From UBA1447 sp964612185 (GTDB lineage: Bacteria > Bacillota > Clostridia > Oscillospirales > Acutalibacteraceae), in the NCBI GenBank assembly GCA_964612185.1, contig CAZTCR010000012.1, positions 1 through 64,000 of the forward strand: DNA of 64,000 nucleotides, in the 5' to 3' direction. Shown here one piece after another: positions 1-7,722 of this stretch. The notes beneath the pieces are model-generated. The model was not told where the DNA came from. It searched no databases and saw nothing but the letters and a program-made list of their open reading frames with translations. Position 1 is the stretch's first letter. Each line of letters begins with the position of its first letter. The position numbers were made by a program, and so were the translations under genes.

Positions 1-53
1 GAGCCCCTTATAGGGGCGGTGCAAGCCACCAGCTGAGCTGGTGGTCTTGACTT
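1..53. mobile_element. Possible end of an IS200/IS605-family element (two hairpins)
   Basis: Two perfect hairpins lie next to each other: a 5-bp stem (3-7 with 13-17) and a stem of at least 8 bp, CCACCAGC with GCTGGTGG (26-33 with 37-44) around the loop TGA. Paired subterminal hairpins of this kind, including a CCACCAGC/GCTGGTGG stem, are typical of IS200/IS605-family ends in Clostridia. No transposase or TnpB gene is visible, so any element body would lie to the left of the window. A stand-alone palindromic repeat or a terminator for the minus-strand gene beside it is the alternative. Confidence 0.35.
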
Positions 54-85
54 TTCGGCTAACATTTTATTTCTTTCAGTGTTTT

Positions 86-1021
86 TTAATCGCCCATTAG
101 TGTTATCGTCCTGTCAAAATCAGTAAGCCATTCGCCGTTAACAAAATTACGCGCGCGGAAGATGATTTCGTCCTCATACAGTTCCACTTGAAAACCTGTA
201 CCGCCTTCGTTATAACCGCTGCCGGGTGTTTTGCCGTATGACGGTATATCCACATAATATACTGTTCCCTGATTCTTTATACTGTTTGCATTAAAACCGC
301 GATGGTGATGGCCGCATATAAAGAAAATATCCAGCACACCGCTGTATTTTTGCATGATCGCGTCAAGCTGCCCCGCCGCCTCGCCGATGGAAGTCATTGA
401 CTGGTGATTAATGATAAAAGCGGGGTTGCCGCTGAGCGCCGCTTGAGCAAGAAGGTCATCCGCCCACTGCAACTGCTCGGCTGAAAGGACGGTTGCGAGC
501 CCAAGCACGCCCTCGGTATTGAGCACAATAAAATAGCAGCCGTTAATCACTCTATAAAAGTAAATTGTTTGTTCGGCGATGTCTGCGGTTCTCTTTATAA
601 ACTCGAAATATTTGCCGGCGGCGAATTCATAATTCTGGGTATATTCATCGTCAACCTTTTTACCGCGGATGTCATGGTTGCCCATCTCAAGCAACAGATT
701 ATCCGCTTTCGCAAACGCTTTCAGGGTAGCGCTGAGCGTAATATATTCGGGAATCGTCCCGCTTTCCGTCATATCGCCGGCAATAATAAAGGCGTCGGGG
801 GTTACGGAGGCTTTCGACATATCCCGCAGGCCTTTCGCAAGCAGCGTTGTGCGGTCAGCCGCCTTGTCCGGTTGGATGTGCGTGTCCGCCACAACGGCGA
901 AATTGAGCTTGAGATTCTCTTCATCCAATGGGGTGTAGGTAACCGGTCCGATGGAAGCCAGCAGGGAAACAGCCGATAAAATAAATGCGAGTATTTTTTG
1001 CAGCCAGGTAGGTAAACTCAT
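86..1021 (-). CDS. Secreted calcineurin-like metallophosphoesterase
   Basis: The 311-residue product begins with a hydrophobic signal segment (MSLPTWLQK followed by about 17 apolar residues), so it is probably exported or membrane-tethered. The metallophosphoesterase motifs appear in order: VADTH, GDMTESG, GNHD and GHHH, which supply the dinuclear metal ligands. This predicts a phosphomono- or diesterase of unknown substrate. I chose the ATG at 1021 because GGAGTG lies 7 bases upstream; a longer reading to 1090 would put 23 residues before the signal peptide. It stands alone, next to the hairpins at the window edge. Confidence 0.85.
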   Translation of the reverse strand: MSLPTWLQKILAFILSAVSLLASIGPVTYTPLDEENLKLNFAVVADTHIQPDKAADRTTLLAKGLRDMSKASVTPDAFIIAGDMTESGTIPEYITLSATLKAFAKADNLLLEMGNHDIRGKKVDDEYTQNYEFAAGKYFEFIKRTADIAEQTIYFYRVINGCYFIVLNTEGVLGLATVLSAEQLQWADDLLAQAALSGNPAFIINHQSMTSIGEAAGQLDAIMQKYSGVLDIFFICGHHHRGFNANSIKNQGTVYYVDIPSYGKTPGSGYNEGGTGFQVELYEDEIIFRARNFVNGEWLTDFDRTITLMGD

Positions 1022-1156
1022 CAAAATCACTCCATCATACATTTCTCCCCGGTTAAATATACAAATTCCGGGGGTATGGTTGTAACACAAAGATTGCCGT
1101 TGCTCACATGATGTGCTTGTTGTTCAGATTCACTTTCATCTACGCTATCATGAGTG

Positions 1157-1429
1157 TCAAAACAAATCGCTGTGCGTGCCCGTTCGGGTAAGCGTTAGGG
1201 TTAAAATCTCTTTTTCGATTTTGTAAATCAAAAGCCAATCCGGCGATATATGGCACTCCCTGTGACCTGCATAATTTCCGCCTAAAAGATGATCCTTGTG
1301 TTTTGCCGGGAGCGGTTTTTCTTCAATCAGGATATCGAGTACCGTTTGAAGCTGTTTTGTGTCGCATCCCCTTTTGACCGCCGCTTTGTAATCCTTTTTG
1401 AATTTGGCAGCGTATCTGATTTTAAGCAT
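1157..1429 (-). CDS. yafQ: YafQ-family mRNA interferase toxin
   Basis: This 90-residue protein is a RelE-superfamily toxin of the YafQ branch, which cleaves mRNA in the ribosomal A site. The YafQ active-site residues are recognisable: H47, H60, D64 and W65 (in HISPDW), then H86 and F90 at the C terminus (GTHSDLF). The start overlaps the end of the antitoxin gene by 8 bases, the usual antitoxin-first arrangement with translational coupling. With every catalytic position kept, the toxin is predicted to be active. Family knowledge gives the mechanism; the conserved residues are read directly. Confidence 0.9.
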   Translation of the reverse strand: MLKIRYAAKFKKDYKAAVKRGCDTKQLQTVLDILIEEKPLPAKHKDHLLGGNYAGHRECHISPDWLLIYKIEKEILTLTLTRTGTHSDLF

Positions 1430-1691
1430 TCAGGTCCTCCATCAGTGCGCTTACGCTGTCAAAGGTCTTGCTCAAGTTCCTGTTGTTGTTAACATCGTCG
1501 ATAGCCGCAAGTGTTTCGGCGTTCGGGACATCAACGCGCAACTCGAACGGAATCCCGCCATAGCGTACCGAATACCTCAAAAACATATTCATCGCGGTGG
1601 ACATGTTGATGCCAAGGTCGGCAAAAATCGCTTCGGCTTTATGCTTGAGGTTTTCATCGACTCTGATATTTATATTGGTGGTGTTAGACAT
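1422..1691 (-). CDS. dinJ: RelB/DinJ-family antitoxin
   Basis: The 89-residue product has the RelB/DinJ ribbon-helix-helix start (INIRVDENLK, then AEAIFADLG and MSTAMNMFL). The N-terminal half should dimerise and bind the operon's own promoter, and the acidic C-terminal part should wrap the YafQ-like toxin encoded next. GGGGGG lies just upstream of the ATG. The pair forms a complete type II toxin-antitoxin module with its own promoter and is probably autoregulated. Confidence 0.9.
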   Translation of the reverse strand: MSNTTNINIRVDENLKHKAEAIFADLGINMSTAMNMFLRYSVRYGGIPFELRVDVPNAETLAAIDDVNNNRNLSKTFDSVSALMEDLNA

Positions 1692-1716
1692 ATGATTACC
1701 CCCCTTCTGTACTTAC

Positions 1717-1745
1717 AATTTATCACAATATATATTTTTTGTCAA
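1717..1745 (-). promoter_or_regulatory. Promoter of the dinJ-yafQ operon
   Basis: On the minus strand TTGACA (1740-1745) and TAAATT (1717-1722) are separated by 17 bases, 26 bases upstream of the dinJ ATG. The flanks hold TTGTAAC and TTACAA in opposite orientation, a plausible antitoxin operator that would cover the promoter. Confidence 0.75.
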
Positions 1746-1849
1746 TACTTTGTTACAATTTGTTTTACATATACAATACATTCATATTAATAATGAAGCA
1801 CTTCCAATCGTGAAATTCAAGGTAAAAAAACCGTTCTCAAAATTAATAT

Positions 1850-1878
1850 TGGACATTCGCTCAATTTTGCTATACAAT
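1850..1878 (+). promoter_or_regulatory. Promoter of the lipoprotein gene
   Basis: TGGACA (1850-1855) and TACAAT (1873-1878) are 17 bases apart, and the downstream ATG at 1913 has the ribosome binding site AAGGAG. The match to sigma-A consensus is good. Confidence 0.7.
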
Positions 1879-1912
1879 AAATAAGGATATAAAACAAAAA
1901 AGGAGTAAAATC

Positions 1913-2281
1913 ATGAAAAAGTTAACCGGAGTTTTAGCAATCATCTTGGCATGCGCGGTGTTTGTAACGGCCTTTTCGGGTTGCCTGGCAAATCCCAAAA
2001 AACAAATCATTGGCAAATGGAAGGATTCCACCGGCATCGTCGGTTACGAGTTCAAAGAAGACGGCACAGCGGAGTTTTCCGTTTTAGGTGTGCCGGTTAA
2101 GGGCACCTACACCATGGACACAAAGGCGGAAACCGTTACACTGACCGGGACTGTTTTAATCAAGAGCATCAGCCAGACATACAAGTATCAGATTGAAGAG
2201 AGCTCGCTGATTTTGACGGATGTCAGTTCCGGCAACGCGGCAACCTATATGCGGGAGACGGCCGCAACCACAGCAAAATAG
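1913..2281 (+). CDS. Small lipoprotein, lipocalin-like, function unknown
   Basis: This 122-residue protein has a type II signal peptide with lipobox FSGC and lipidation at C24. The mature part starts with IIGKWKDSTG and then alternates short beta strands (YEFKEDGTAEFSV, GTYTMD). That pattern is common in small Firmicutes lipoproteins with a lipocalin-like or DUF5640-type fold. The job is unknown. The gene is monocistronic, with its own promoter and an intrinsic terminator. Confidence 0.8.
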   Translation: MKKLTGVLAIILACAVFVTAFSGCLANPKKQIIGKWKDSTGIVGYEFKEDGTAEFSVLGVPVKGTYTMDTKAETVTLTGTVLIKSISQTYKYQIEESSLILTDVSSGNAATYMRETAATTAK

Positions 2282-2304
2282 TCCGGCAAATTCGCAGCAA
2301 GAAC

Positions 2305-2340
2305 AGCTCCGGCAATCGATGGATTGTCCGGAGCTTTTTT
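2305..2340 (+). terminator. Intrinsic terminator after the lipoprotein gene
   Basis: A stem with arms AGCTCCGG and CCGGAGCT, extended by CAATC/GGATTG, is followed by a run of six T. It lies 24 bases after the stop codon. Confidence 0.85.
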
Positions 2341-2477
2341 GGTGAGGTTGCATTTTCGGCAGGTGCAATGTATACTTTTTAATAATCGCATTTGATTTTT
2401 TCGGCAGTTGCTCTAAGGGATTTCACGCTGTGGAGCCGAAGGGTTTTCATGCCAAACGACAGGATAGGTGCCGCACG

Positions 2478-4166
2478 ATGAAAAAAATAATCGATTATGT
2501 GAACAAGGTCATATTGCCCTGGATAATGGCGTTTGTGTTGGGCGTAACAGGCACAATACATACATGGTACAACTTTGAAAAGTATATCTTCGATAAGGGA
2601 GAAGATGTTGTGAAGTTTTTGCCGCAAACCATCATGCCGCCTGAAAATGAGATTTATCTGATTGACAGGGGCTGTCTCAACGACAGCACCTATCCGATGA
2701 TAACATCGCTGCAAGGCATTGTTGCGCAGACGCAGGCGAAAATATATATTTATGATTCCAACCGGGTTATGTTTGCCAATGACTTCTTGAGTGCCAACCC
2801 GGATATTACGCCGGTCTATTATCATGACCCATGGGCGCTAATCGAACAATGTAAAATCAGCCTTGCCGACAATGGTTTTATTCTATATGAAAGGGGCGGC
2901 AACCCGACTGTCAACATGGCGGCTACCATCGCCGGTGTTGAACGCTGGCTGATTGTTGACACCGCAGTCGAGACAACGGCGATTGAACATGGTTTGGTAA
3001 TGAAGCGTGATTTAACAGTTAAGTCAAACGGCGAGTTTACCGCAACTCAATCAGGCGTTTTCGCGGAGTATAAAGACCGGCTGAACAACACCTTTATTTT
3101 ACACCAAAACCCGGGAAATATTTTCACCCGGGATTACAGCATCGCGATAAAAGCGCCGTGTCTGTTCGTGGATGAAAAAGATAATGCAGGGGTGGCATTC
3201 CGCGATGAGGTGTTCGCCCGGACAAGGGGCAACTCCATGCTCTTCGGCTGGACTACAGATGAGGGCACTTATGTGGAAAGGGCATCTGCCTACGGGCTGA
3301 ATGTCATCGCATCCGACTTCTGTATGAATTTAAGTTTTTTGGCAAGCGTCAAACAGGATGAGCCCATCACGCAAAAAAATATCCCCCGGCAAATAACTGC
3401 CGATAAAACAAAGCATTATGTGGCAATTGTGATGAGTGACGGCGACAATCTGCAATGGTTCGAGGGCGGATTTTCGTTTGAAAACAGCCACTTTGGCAAG
3501 CGGCAGGCGCTGGACACTTCCTATAAAATGAGTTGGACAGCCCCGCCGATTGCCGCCGAGCTGGAGCCGGGCGTGATGAAACGAGTGTACGCGACGGCAA
3601 GCGGGAACGACAACTTCGTCTGCGGCGTTTCCGGCATCGGTTATATCAACCCATCCCGTTACCCGGCCAATTTCCTCAATAACTTTGTGAACTATACCGG
3701 TTATGAAATGGCAAAGTCGGATATGAAGATTGTCGCTATACTCGACAATGTAACCGGTCCAAAATGGGTATGGGAACAGACAGCTTTGAAGCCCGCTATG
3801 GCATACTTTGCCAAAAATGACAGTATCGACGGCGGTATCATACAAAGCGGTGACCGGTACGCGGGCATAAAAGGCAAAATCTACTGGAGCGGTGATAAGC
3901 CGTTTATCAGCTGCGGGCTTTCGTTCTGGTACAATGGTGAGAGCGATGAAAGCGCCAAGCGCGAATGGGTTGAAAATTTTGCTGATGAAGTGAATGCCCT
4001 GCCCGCGGGCATCCATACGCAAAAGGGCTACACCTATTTGAACGTTCATCCCTGGTCCACAAGCATGGAAGAACTCAATACCCTCGTATCTTTGTTGGAC
4101 GACCATATTGAACTGGTCACGGCGGAAGAGTTGGTGCAGTTGGTGAAGGACCATGTATGGCATTAA
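2478..4166 (+). CDS. GxGYxYP-family putative glycoside hydrolase, membrane-anchored
   Basis: The 562-residue protein starts with a short basic stretch and one hydrophobic segment (about residues 10-28), so the body should face outside. The stretch GVSGIGYINPSRYP matches the signature of the GxGYxYP family, named as putative glycoside hydrolases from their TIM-barrel-like C-terminal domain but, as far as I know, without an established substrate. I chose the ATG at 2478 because the 16 residues before it are charged and precede the membrane segment. Array A follows the gene, then an amidohydrolase in the same direction. Function beyond the family name is inference. Confidence 0.75.
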   Translation: MKKIIDYVNKVILPWIMAFVLGVTGTIHTWYNFEKYIFDKGEDVVKFLPQTIMPPENEIYLIDRGCLNDSTYPMITSLQGIVAQTQAKIYIYDSNRVMFANDFLSANPDITPVYYHDPWALIEQCKISLADNGFILYERGGNPTVNMAATIAGVERWLIVDTAVETTAIEHGLVMKRDLTVKSNGEFTATQSGVFAEYKDRLNNTFILHQNPGNIFTRDYSIAIKAPCLFVDEKDNAGVAFRDEVFARTRGNSMLFGWTTDEGTYVERASAYGLNVIASDFCMNLSFLASVKQDEPITQKNIPRQITADKTKHYVAIVMSDGDNLQWFEGGFSFENSHFGKRQALDTSYKMSWTAPPIAAELEPGVMKRVYATASGNDNFVCGVSGIGYINPSRYPANFLNNFVNYTGYEMAKSDMKIVAILDNVTGPKWVWEQTALKPAMAYFAKNDSIDGGIIQSGDRYAGIKGKIYWSGDKPFISCGLSFWYNGESDESAKREWVENFADEVNALPAGIHTQKGYTYLNVHPWSTSMEELNTLVSLLDDHIELVTAEELVQLVKDHVWH

Positions 4167-4216
4167 AAAGTAGCTGGTTTTTAGTGGTTAGTGGTCAGCG
4201 GCTTAACCACTGAAGA

Positions 4217-4308
4217 TGAGCAATGGCTGAGCAGTAGGTTAGCAATGGGTTAACAATTGTTTAACGATTGTTCAACTATTCTCAGCAATCGCTCACCAAC
4301 CGCTCACC
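4217..4308. repeat. 11-bp palindromic repeat array A
   Basis: Contiguous 11-base units begin at 4217: TGAGCAATGGC, TGAGCAGTAGG, TTAGCAATGGG, TTAACAATTGT. From about 4261 the units are the reverse complement of the same consensus (for example CAGCAATCGCT, then CACCAACCGCT). The array therefore folds back on itself. A separate hairpin, AGTGGTTA (4183-4190) with TAACCACT (4204-4211), precedes it. It fills the gap between the GxGYxYP gene and the amidohydrolase and ends 12 bases before the amidohydrolase start. Confidence 0.85.
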
Positions 4309-4320
4309 GGAAAGGATTAA

Positions 4321-5520
4321 ATGATGACCGACATTCAACTCGAAATACTCGAATACATCCGCGCTCTGCGCGTGATATCGACCCACAGCCATCATCTGCC
4401 GGATAATTTATATGCCGAGCTGGATTTGGCAAAGCTTTTAGGGAACTGTTACTCAAGCTGGGCAGCCGCCCTGCCCGACTTGGGCGATGCGGCCATGGTC
4501 GACAGATACCTCAATCAATACCGCTGCAACAGCTTTTTCCGCTGGCTTTTGGATGCGTTGGAAAAATTGTACGGCATCCCCTTCACCGGCAAAACAGCCC
4601 CCTTGCTTGATGAGGCCGTAAGAAACGCCTATCAAAATAACAACAACCGGCACCTGGACATTATGAGAACGGACTGCCGGTTTGACAAAATCATCAACGA
4701 CAGGCAAACTGACCCCGGATACGACCTGGGGCACCCGGATTTGTTCTCCCCGTCCTTCCGCTGTGATTGCTTTTTTTCAGGTTGGCTGAAAGACAAGCCG
4801 GAACCGAACGGCTTTCTCGCCTATTCCCTGTTTGAGGAAGGCCGCGTGAAAACGCTGCCGGATTACCTCGAACAGATAGCGCTTGCTGTGACGAAAGCAA
4901 AAAAGCGTGGAAGCGTCGCGTTAAAGGTTGCCATCGCCTATGAGCGTCCGCTCAATTTTGAAAACACGGATATCAACAAAGCCGCAAAAGCGTTCAACAA
5001 CCCGAACGCTACCCAAAGGGAACTGCTGGACTTCGGCGATATGGTAATGTTCACCGTTGCAAACGCCGCCGCAGAAAATGATCTGCCGCTCCAGATTCAT
5101 ACCGGTATGGGGCAATGCCGCGCGACAAATCCAATGCAGCTGCAAACGCTCATTGAGCGCAATCCGGATACGAAGTTTCATCTCTTGCACGGCGGCTTTC
5201 CGTGGTTTGCGGACACATATGCCCTGCTGATGCAGTTTAAAAATGTTTATTCGGACACCTGCTGGATCCCGTACCTGTCGACCACCGCGGCAGCTCAATA
5301 TATTGTTGAGTCTTTGGAGATTGCCGATGCTCACCGCCTGACATGGGGTGATGACGCCTGGATGCCGGAAGACAGTTACGGCGCTTTGCTGGCGATGGAG
5401 CATGCGCTGTCGAACGCGCTTGCCAGAATGATGGATGACGGCGCAATCGAAATGGAATACGCCAAGTACATAGCAAAGCGGATTTTATTCGACAATGCCA
5501 AAGAATTATTTTTGCTGTAA
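4321..5520 (+). CDS. Amidohydrolase-2 family metal-dependent hydrolase
   Basis: The 399-residue protein reads as a TIM-barrel amidohydrolase (Amidohydro_2-like). THSHH near residue 22 gives the strand-1 metal-binding HxH. Lysine in ALKVAIAYERP, histidine in QIHTGMG, HGGFPW and the late aspartates in WGDDAW supply the other expected ligands. There is no signal peptide, so it is cytoplasmic. The fold is shared by decarboxylases, lactonases and uronate isomerase, and the substrate is not evident. ATGATG at the start leaves a 3-base ambiguity, with AAAGGA upstream. Confidence 0.8.
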   Translation: MMTDIQLEILEYIRALRVISTHSHHLPDNLYAELDLAKLLGNCYSSWAAALPDLGDAAMVDRYLNQYRCNSFFRWLLDALEKLYGIPFTGKTAPLLDEAVRNAYQNNNNRHLDIMRTDCRFDKIINDRQTDPGYDLGHPDLFSPSFRCDCFFSGWLKDKPEPNGFLAYSLFEEGRVKTLPDYLEQIALAVTKAKKRGSVALKVAIAYERPLNFENTDINKAAKAFNNPNATQRELLDFGDMVMFTVANAAAENDLPLQIHTGMGQCRATNPMQLQTLIERNPDTKFHLLHGGFPWFADTYALLMQFKNVYSDTCWIPYLSTTAAAQYIVESLEIADAHRLTWGDDAWMPEDSYGALLAMEHALSNALARMMDDGAIEMEYAKYIAKRILFDNAKELFLL

Positions 5521-5621
5521 GTGTTTGTCCGAATTGTTACAGAGGATGCCGCCTCGACATTCTGTTCGGGTCTTTACACGGAGGGATAAAACCCGCCAAA
5601 GCACGAAACCTTGGCAGGTTA

Positions 5622-5655
5622 ATGAAAAATATCGGGCGGGTTATTCACCCGCCCG
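5622..5655 (-). terminator. Terminator of the rplU-prp-rpmA operon
   Basis: On the minus strand CGGGCGGG and CCCGCCCG (5648-5655 with 5633-5640) form an 8-bp GC stem with a 7-base loop, followed by ATATTTTT. It lies just after the rpmA stop. Confidence 0.8.
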
Positions 5656-5662
5656 TTCGCTT

Positions 5663-5947
5663 TTATGATTCTACCGCGTAGACACTGACCTTTTTACGCG
5701 CTTTGTCTTTACGCTCGAACTTGACTTTACCGTCGACAAGGGCAAAAAGGGTATCGTCCGAACCGATACCGACATTGTTGCCGGGATGGAAATGTGTGCC
5801 GCGCTGCCTGACAAGCACATTGCCCGCAAGCACGAACTGACCGTCCGCCCTTTTTACGCCAAGTCTTTTGGACTCGGAATCGCGGCCGTTGCGGGTGGAA
5901 CCCATTCCTTTTTTATGAGCAAAAAGTTGAATGTTGATTTTAAGCAT
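5663..5947 (-). CDS. rpmA: 50S ribosomal protein L27, with cleavable N-terminal extension
   Basis: This 94-residue L27 carries the Firmicutes-type extension MLKINIQLF before AHKKG. In Staphylococcus the equivalent LxFF/A junction is cut by the Prp protease so that the mature N terminus can reach the peptidyl-transferase centre. The predicted cut here is after F9. The prp gene lies immediately upstream and overlaps the rpmA start by 8 bases. The core (GGSTRNG-like start, HPGNNVGIGSDDTLFA) is typical. Confidence 0.97.
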   Translation of the reverse strand: MLKINIQLFAHKKGMGSTRNGRDSESKRLGVKRADGQFVLAGNVLVRQRGTHFHPGNNVGIGSDDTLFALVDGKVKFERKDKARKKVSVYAVES

Positions 5948-6266
5948 TTAAAACGCCTCCGTATATTACTTTAATGTTTTTACTGTGAGCTTTATTAAGC
6001 TCCCGCATTTGAAGTTCAAAGCCTTTTAAGAGATCTTGCGCTTTGATTGCCTGTTCTTTTGTGAGTGTGAGGCGCATCAAAGCCTGGTCCACTTGTGTAT
6101 CCGCGTCAATCCCCATGACCTCCGTGATGGTGTTTGCAACCAGATAGGCTGCCGAGGAAACTGCCGCGCAGATGATATCCTTGCCTGCTGTGCCGCAACC
6201 TGCGTGCCCGCCGATATGAAAGCCCCTGATGATGCCTTCATGCTTGAGGATTGTCACCTTAACCAT
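5940..6266 (-). CDS. prp: Ribosomal-processing cysteine protease Prp
   Basis: The 108-residue product is the YsxB/Prp protease that removes the L27 N-terminal extension. The catalytic pair is visible as H21 in GGHAG and C33 in KDIICAAVS. I chose the ATG at 6266: it lies 4 bases after the rplU stop, and the protein then starts MVKVTI as in the family, whereas an upstream reading adds 33 basic residues that are rplU sequence in another frame. No strong ribosome binding site is seen, so coupling to rplU translation is likely. Confidence 0.93.
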   Translation of the reverse strand: MVKVTILKHEGIIRGFHIGGHAGCGTAGKDIICAAVSSAAYLVANTITEVMGIDADTQVDQALMRLTLTKEQAIKAQDLLKGFELQMRELNKAHSKNIKVIYGGVLNA

Positions 6267-6270
6267 AAGT

Positions 6271-6582
6271 TTACGCGTTAATCGCTGAGATCTCAACTTT
6301 GGTGTAGGGCTGCCGGTGTCCCTTTTTGCGTTTCTCGTTTTTCTTGGATTTGTAGGTGAAAACAATCACCTTTTTCGCCTTGCCGTTTTTGAGCACCTTT
6401 GCTGTAACGGTCGCGCCCGCAACATAAGGGTTGCCGAATGTGGATGCGCCGTCTTTGCCGACTGCGATAACCTTGTCAAAGGTTATTTCGTCTTCTGCCG
6501 TAACTTCAAGCTTTTCGATATACACGGAATCGCCCGCTTCTACCTTATACTGCTTGCCGCCGGTTTCGATTATTGCGTACAT
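6271..6582 (-). CDS. rplU: 50S ribosomal protein L21
   Basis: A complete 103-residue L21 starting MYAIIETGGKQYKV and containing KRKKGHRQPYTKV near the end. It is the first gene of the conserved rplU-prp-rpmA operon and follows a structured leader and a strong promoter. GGAACGG-type pairing upstream of the ATG is modest, as is common when a leader RNA controls the gene. Confidence 0.98.
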   Translation of the reverse strand: MYAIIETGGKQYKVEAGDSVYIEKLEVTAEDEITFDKVIAVGKDGASTFGNPYVAGATVTAKVLKNGKAKKVIVFTYKSKKNEKRKKGHRQPYTKVEISAINA

Positions 6583-6681
6583 GGAACGGAAAACCTGCCT
6601 TTTTGTTAAGACTCGCTATTGAGGGCGGGGCATATGCCCGCTTTTGGCGCCTTTTGACGGCGCCGCCCGAAATAAGCGGCG
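6583..6681 (-). ncRNA. Putative L21 leader RNA
   Basis: The 5' untranslated region of rplU is about 100 bases long and GC-rich, unlike the AT-rich promoter before it. It can form a stem from GGCGCC and its complement around GTCAAAA, and a second stem GCGGGCATATGCCCCGC. Autoregulatory L21 leaders are known in Firmicutes. I infer the assignment from position and folding, not from a full match to the family model. Confidence 0.5.
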
Positions 6682-6687
6682 TGAAGA

Positions 6688-6716
6688 ATTGTAACATAAT
6701 CGTCAAGGCTTGTCAA
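6688..6716 (-). promoter_or_regulatory. Promoter of rplU-prp-rpmA
   Basis: TTGACA (6711-6716) and TACAAT (6688-6693) on the minus strand are exactly 17 bases apart. The start point would be near 6681. Confidence 0.85.
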
Positions 6717-6746
6717 ACAATATTTTTTATTGCGGAGGATATTGTA

Positions 6747-6785
6747 CATTTTATCATTGCGGCTTTTGTACAGTCTTTTATTCAT
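6747..6785 (-). pseudogene. Remnant of a PspC-family gene (first 13 codons)
   Basis: Directly after folD, an ATG at 6785 with the perfect ribosome binding site GAGGAGG is followed by MNKRLYKSRNDKM. This matches the N terminus of PspC-domain stress proteins, which usually continue into a glycine-rich membrane helix. Here the similarity stops after about 13 residues and the reading runs into the rplU promoter. I read it as a 5' fragment of a deleted gene whose translation start survived. A short real peptide cannot be excluded. Confidence 0.45.
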
Positions 6786-6798
6786 AAGAACAGCCTCC

Positions 6799-7656
6799 TC
6801 ATAACTCAATACCAAACTGCATTTTAGCTGCGGTAATGGTGTTTTGCAGCAGCATCGCGCGGGTCATCGGTCCGACGCCGCCCGGCACGGGTGTTATCGC
6901 AGATGATTTCGGCGCGACACAATTGAAATCGACATCACCGCACAGCTTTCCGTTTTCGTCCCGGTTCATGCCGACATCAATAACAATTGCGTCTTCTTTA
7001 ACCATATCGTCAGTGATAAACTTTGGTATGCCGGCTGCCGCTATTAAAATGTCCGCCTGTTTTGTGATCGCCGGCAGATCGACTGTTTTGGAATGACAAA
7101 TGGTTACCGTAGCGTTTTCTTTTAGCATGAGCATTGCCATGGGTTTGCCGACGATGTTGCTGCGGCCGACCACAACGCAGTGTTTACCCGCAATTTGCAC
7201 GCCATAAGAATGTAAAAGCTCCATCACGCCCGCAGGTGTGCAGGGTAGAAGCAGGCAGTCCCCGAGCATGATATGTCCGACATTGACCGGATGAAACGCA
7301 TCCACATCCTTCCCCGGTAAAATCGCGTTCAGTACCGTCTTCTCATCCAAATGCTTTGGTATTGGCAATTGGCAAAGGATACCGTTGATATCCGCGCGGT
7401 TATTAAGTTCTTCGATGAGCGTCATCAGTTCTGCCTGACCGGTTTCGGCCGGCAACGCATATTCATAGGATGTTATACCAACCAGCGCACAGTCCTTCTT
7501 TTTATTGTCCACATAAACGCGCGATGCGGAGTTGTCGCCGACGATGATAACCGCGAGCGCAACTTGGCGCCCCTGCCGCTTGATTTCGGTGACATCCTGC
7601 GCAACTCTGTCCAACACTTGCGCGGCTGCTTTTTTGCCGTCAATGATACGATACAT
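6799..7656 (-). CDS. folD: Methylenetetrahydrofolate dehydrogenase/cyclohydrolase
   Basis: This 285-residue bifunctional enzyme interconverts 5,10-methylene-, methenyl- and 10-formyl-tetrahydrofolate in one-carbon metabolism. It shows the active-site stretch YVDNKKKDC with the catalytic lysine, the nucleotide-binding signature GRSNIVGKP and the C-terminal signature PGGVGPMT. Length is normal. The gene follows lgt with a 66-base gap and is probably co-transcribed with it. Confidence 0.97.
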   Translation of the reverse strand: MYRIIDGKKAAAQVLDRVAQDVTEIKRQGRQVALAVIIVGDNSASRVYVDNKKKDCALVGITSYEYALPAETGQAELMTLIEELNNRADINGILCQLPIPKHLDEKTVLNAILPGKDVDAFHPVNVGHIMLGDCLLLPCTPAGVMELLHSYGVQIAGKHCVVVGRSNIVGKPMAMLMLKENATVTICHSKTVDLPAITKQADILIAAAGIPKFITDDMVKEDAIVIDVGMNRDENGKLCGDVDFNCVAPKSSAITPVPGGVGPMTRAMLLQNTITAAKMQFGIEL

Positions 7657-7722
7657 CTACATCCATCCGTTTCTCGTAGGGAACGCATTGTATGCGTTCT
7701 ACATAAAATGTAATCAATTCTC

